Below, piece after piece: positions 25,631 through 27,499 of a stretch of 27,499 nt of DNA (within the stretch, counting starts at the first letter, position 1; every line of letters begins with the position of its first letter). The position numbers were made by a program, and so were the translations under genes. The stretch is taken from contig MU646327.1 in NCBI GenBank assembly GCA_026770585.1, forward strand, positions 768,788 through 796,286. Reading direction: 5' to 3'. This DNA comes from Baffinella frigidus (taxonomy: Eukaryota > Cryptophyceae > Cryptomonadales > Baffinellaceae). A model generated the notes under the pieces. The model did no database searches, was not told the DNA's origin, and was given only the letters and a program-made list of their open reading frames with translations.

Positions 25631-25910
25631 ACGCGCAGCCGAGTCCGTACCGACTCCCCCTACGGGCCAAGGGGCGAGGGTTCAGAGTTTAGTGGCCAAC
25701 GTCGCGAGTGTGTCGCCCACACGCGCAGCCGCGTTCGCACCGACTCCCCCTACGGATTCAGGGTTCAGGGGTTCGGGTTGAGTGGGTAAAGTCGCGAGTG
25801 TGTCGCCCACACCACACTCCTGCACGCGGAGCCGCGTCGGTACTGTCCCCCCCTGCGAAGCGTTGCGGGATCAGGGGTGCGGGTTCTGGGTTCAGGGTTC
25901 AGGGGTGAGA
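25631..25910 (+). repeat. 90-bp tandem repeat, about three units
   Basis: ACGCGCAGCCG..TACCGACTCCCCCTACGG recurs at 25631 and 25721 (90 bp apart) and more diverged at 25823. Each unit ends in TTCAGGG telomere-like heptamers and contains GTCGCGAGTGTGTCGCCCAC. Confidence 0.85.
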
Positions 25911-26067
25911 GGCCGCTAGCGACGTTACAAGTCCGTACGGGCTACAGGTTTTAGTGTTCATGTAGTCCCGCTCAGCTGTCTTTCCTGAATACAGCAACTC
26001 GCTCTCCCTGGGGACGGTCGCCGGGGGGGCGCTGGGGACAAGCTGGCCGCGATTTCGGTTAGGTTTT

Positions 26068-26139
26068 AGGGTGTGGGGTCCACTTGGGGTGTGGGGTCCA
26101 CTTAGGGCGCGGGGTCCACTTAGGGTGTGGGGTCCACTT
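26068..26139 (+). repeat. 18-bp tandem repeat, four units
   Basis: Four contiguous units of AGGGTGTGGGGTCCACTT with few substitutions, without indels. Confidence 0.93.
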
Positions 26140-26455
26140 TTTGAAAGACCTCCGACGACGCTTGGCAAATCGAATAGGGGGGGGCAGGAGCAACTTCGGT
26201 GGAGAGGGCGGGTGTGCGGTTGCTCAGGCTAACAGTTAGGGTTGGGTTATCAGCGTGGGGTTGAAGACATTTCAGTAATTAGCCGCTAGCTACATGATGC
26301 CGTCCCGAGGGTTGGCCGGAACCTACGGCTACGGGACTGGCTGCTCAAAAATGAAAGTGTACCAGGAGGGAGCTGAAAACACGCCCCCCCCCTGCCGACG
26401 AGTCTCGCGATGCAATCAACTGTGCACCTGTACAACCGCATACCAACCTGTTCGA

Positions 26456-26599
26456 CTGTACAACTGTACAACTATACAACTGTACATCTGTACAGCTGTA
26501 CAACTGTACAACTGTACAACTGTACAACTTTACAACTTTACAACTTTACACCTGTACACCTGTACACCTGTACACCTGTACACCTGTACCCCTATACAA
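26456..26599 (+). repeat. CTGTACAA octamer array, 18 units
   Basis: Eighteen contiguous 8-bp units. Variants are ordered: CTGTACAA first, then CTTTACAA, then a run of CTGTACAC. A second, looser array of related words (TGTACAACTGTACACC, TGCACAACT) lies at about 26738-26820. Confidence 0.93.
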
Positions 26600-26614
26600 C
26601 TACCTATGCAACTA

Positions 26615-26905
26615 TAACAGAGGAGGAGCAAGCACCGGTATCTGGATCGAAGCGATCGCCTGCTCGCCCAGCGATAGCATGTTCGGCTATACACAGCCTA
26701 TCTATATCCATACATGCATACATTCATACATACATACCTGTACAACTGTACACCTGTGCAACTGTAAACCTGTACAACTGCACAACTTCACAACTGCACA
26801 ACTGCACAACTGCATAACCGTGCACCCAACTATGCAAATCTAGGGGAAAAGGAGCACTCACCGGGATCTGGATCGAAGCGATCGCCTGCTCGATGTGCCC
26901 AAGAG
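26615..26905 (+). repeat. Two-copy repeat following the octamer array
   Basis: GGTATCTGGATCGAAGCGATCGCCTGCTCG (26638) and GGGATCTGGATCGAAGCGATCGCCTGCTCG (26863), each preceded by GAGGAGCAAGCAC or GGAGCACTCAC, follow the first and second TGTACAAC arrays. The array plus tail (about 225 bp) was duplicated. Confidence 0.7.
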
Positions 26906-27017
26906 CACTGAGCCCCTCTGCCGTCCCAGCCCCTCCCAACCCCCCCCACCCGGTGCTCCATGCTACCCCTGCCTGCTCCCGGGTTGCGCGTTGAGGGTTG
27001 AGGGATGAGGGGGGGAG

Positions 27018-27200
27018 GGTTCATGGTTCATGGTTCATGGTTCATGGTTCTTGGTTTTTGGTTCTTGGTTCATGGTTCATGGATCATGGTTCATGGTTTG
27101 GTTCAGGGTTCGGGGTTCAGGATTCAGGGTTCAGGGTTCAGGGTGTAGGGTTTGGGGTTCAAGGTTTGAGGTTTGGGGTTTAGGGTTTGGGGTTGAGAGG
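27018..27200 (+). repeat. Heptamer array grading from TTCATGG to TTCAGGG to TTTAGGG
   Basis: A continuous period-7 array. The left part is TTCATGG (with TTCTTGG), the middle TTCAGGG, and the right TTTGGGG and TTTAGGG. Confidence 0.9.
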
Positions 27201-27410
27201 TTAGGGGTTACCTCATCTCCGTCGCCGATCGTGGCGACCGCTTCTCGCATCAGTGTCGAGTCTGGCGTAGAGCAATAAACCATACACCATAAACGTACGG
27301 TTCAGGGTGCACGGTTCGTACCAGCCACTTAGCAGCCACCGGCGCCTTTCTCCCGGATTTCTGGGGGTGGGGTGCTGACTTATGGCGTGTTGCCCGGGTG
27401 AGAATCACGT

Positions 27411-27499
27411 GTGGACGGGGGGGGGGGTCCCCGGGGGGGGGGGGGGCCACCGGGGGGGGGGGGGGCGCCGAGGGGGGGGGGGGGAGAGGCGGGGGGGGG
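27411..27499 (+). repeat. Poly-G blocks at the window end
   Basis: Five long G runs are separated by short words (TCCCC, CCACC, CGCCGA, AGAGGC). Either real G4-prone simple sequence or a low-quality contig end. Confidence 0.85.

Noticed and set aside
26410-26817. 135-codon ORF of Tyr-Asn-Cys-Thr-type repeats
   Set aside because: Translation of the CTGTACAA octamer array; no independent support.

Overview
This window is eukaryotic nuclear DNA. Five intron-containing protein genes can be reconstructed exon by exon by homology; they sit in a GC-rich, repeat-dense background. Three things suggest the lineage. Degenerate TTTAGGG heptamers (the telomere unit of plants, green algae and several other algal groups) occur in many interstitial blocks. 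The gene set includes a centrosome/basal-body protein, which points to a flagellate. Introns are short (about 90-330 nt where no transposon has landed), with plain GT donors and CAG acceptors. A flagellate green alga of prasinophyte type is my best guess, but this is inference and other algae are not excluded.

Layout. 1-4628: no gene seen; foldback elements, two interspersed repeat families, microsatellites and TTTAGGG-like tracts. 4629-5806 (-): FOP/CEP43-type centrosomal protein, 4 exons. 5979-7685 (+): membrane-anchored pepsin-family (A1) aspartic protease, 3 exons, head to head with the FOP gene. Its segments are in circularly permuted order: the first catalytic DTGS segment lies at the C-terminus, after the complete second lobe. 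7881-9458: a cluster of foldback elements around a nearly identical 633-bp copy of the FOP/protease shared promoter plus both first exons, next to an older, diverged promoter copy. 9461-14300: repeats and telomere-like tracts. 14378-14992 (-): a weak hypothetical gene. 15125-16650 (+): TPRKB/CGI121, the KEOPS tRNA-modification subunit, 6 exons. 17895-19080 (-): PABPN1-like nuclear poly(A)-binding protein, 4 exons. 19399-23974 (+): RED/IK splicing factor, 7 exons, head to head with PABPN1. 23975-27499: satellites, foldback elements and period-7 and period-8 arrays, ending in poly-G.

Four of the five recognised genes form two divergent pairs with short shared promoters (172 and 318 bp); TPRKB may form a third with the hypothetical ORF. 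PABPN1, IK and TPRKB are housekeeping RNA-processing genes and FOP is a basal-body gene. There is no operon or defence island. The most novel item is the permuted aspartic protease. Next come the duplicated bidirectional promoter and a frame-compatible duplicated exon in IK.
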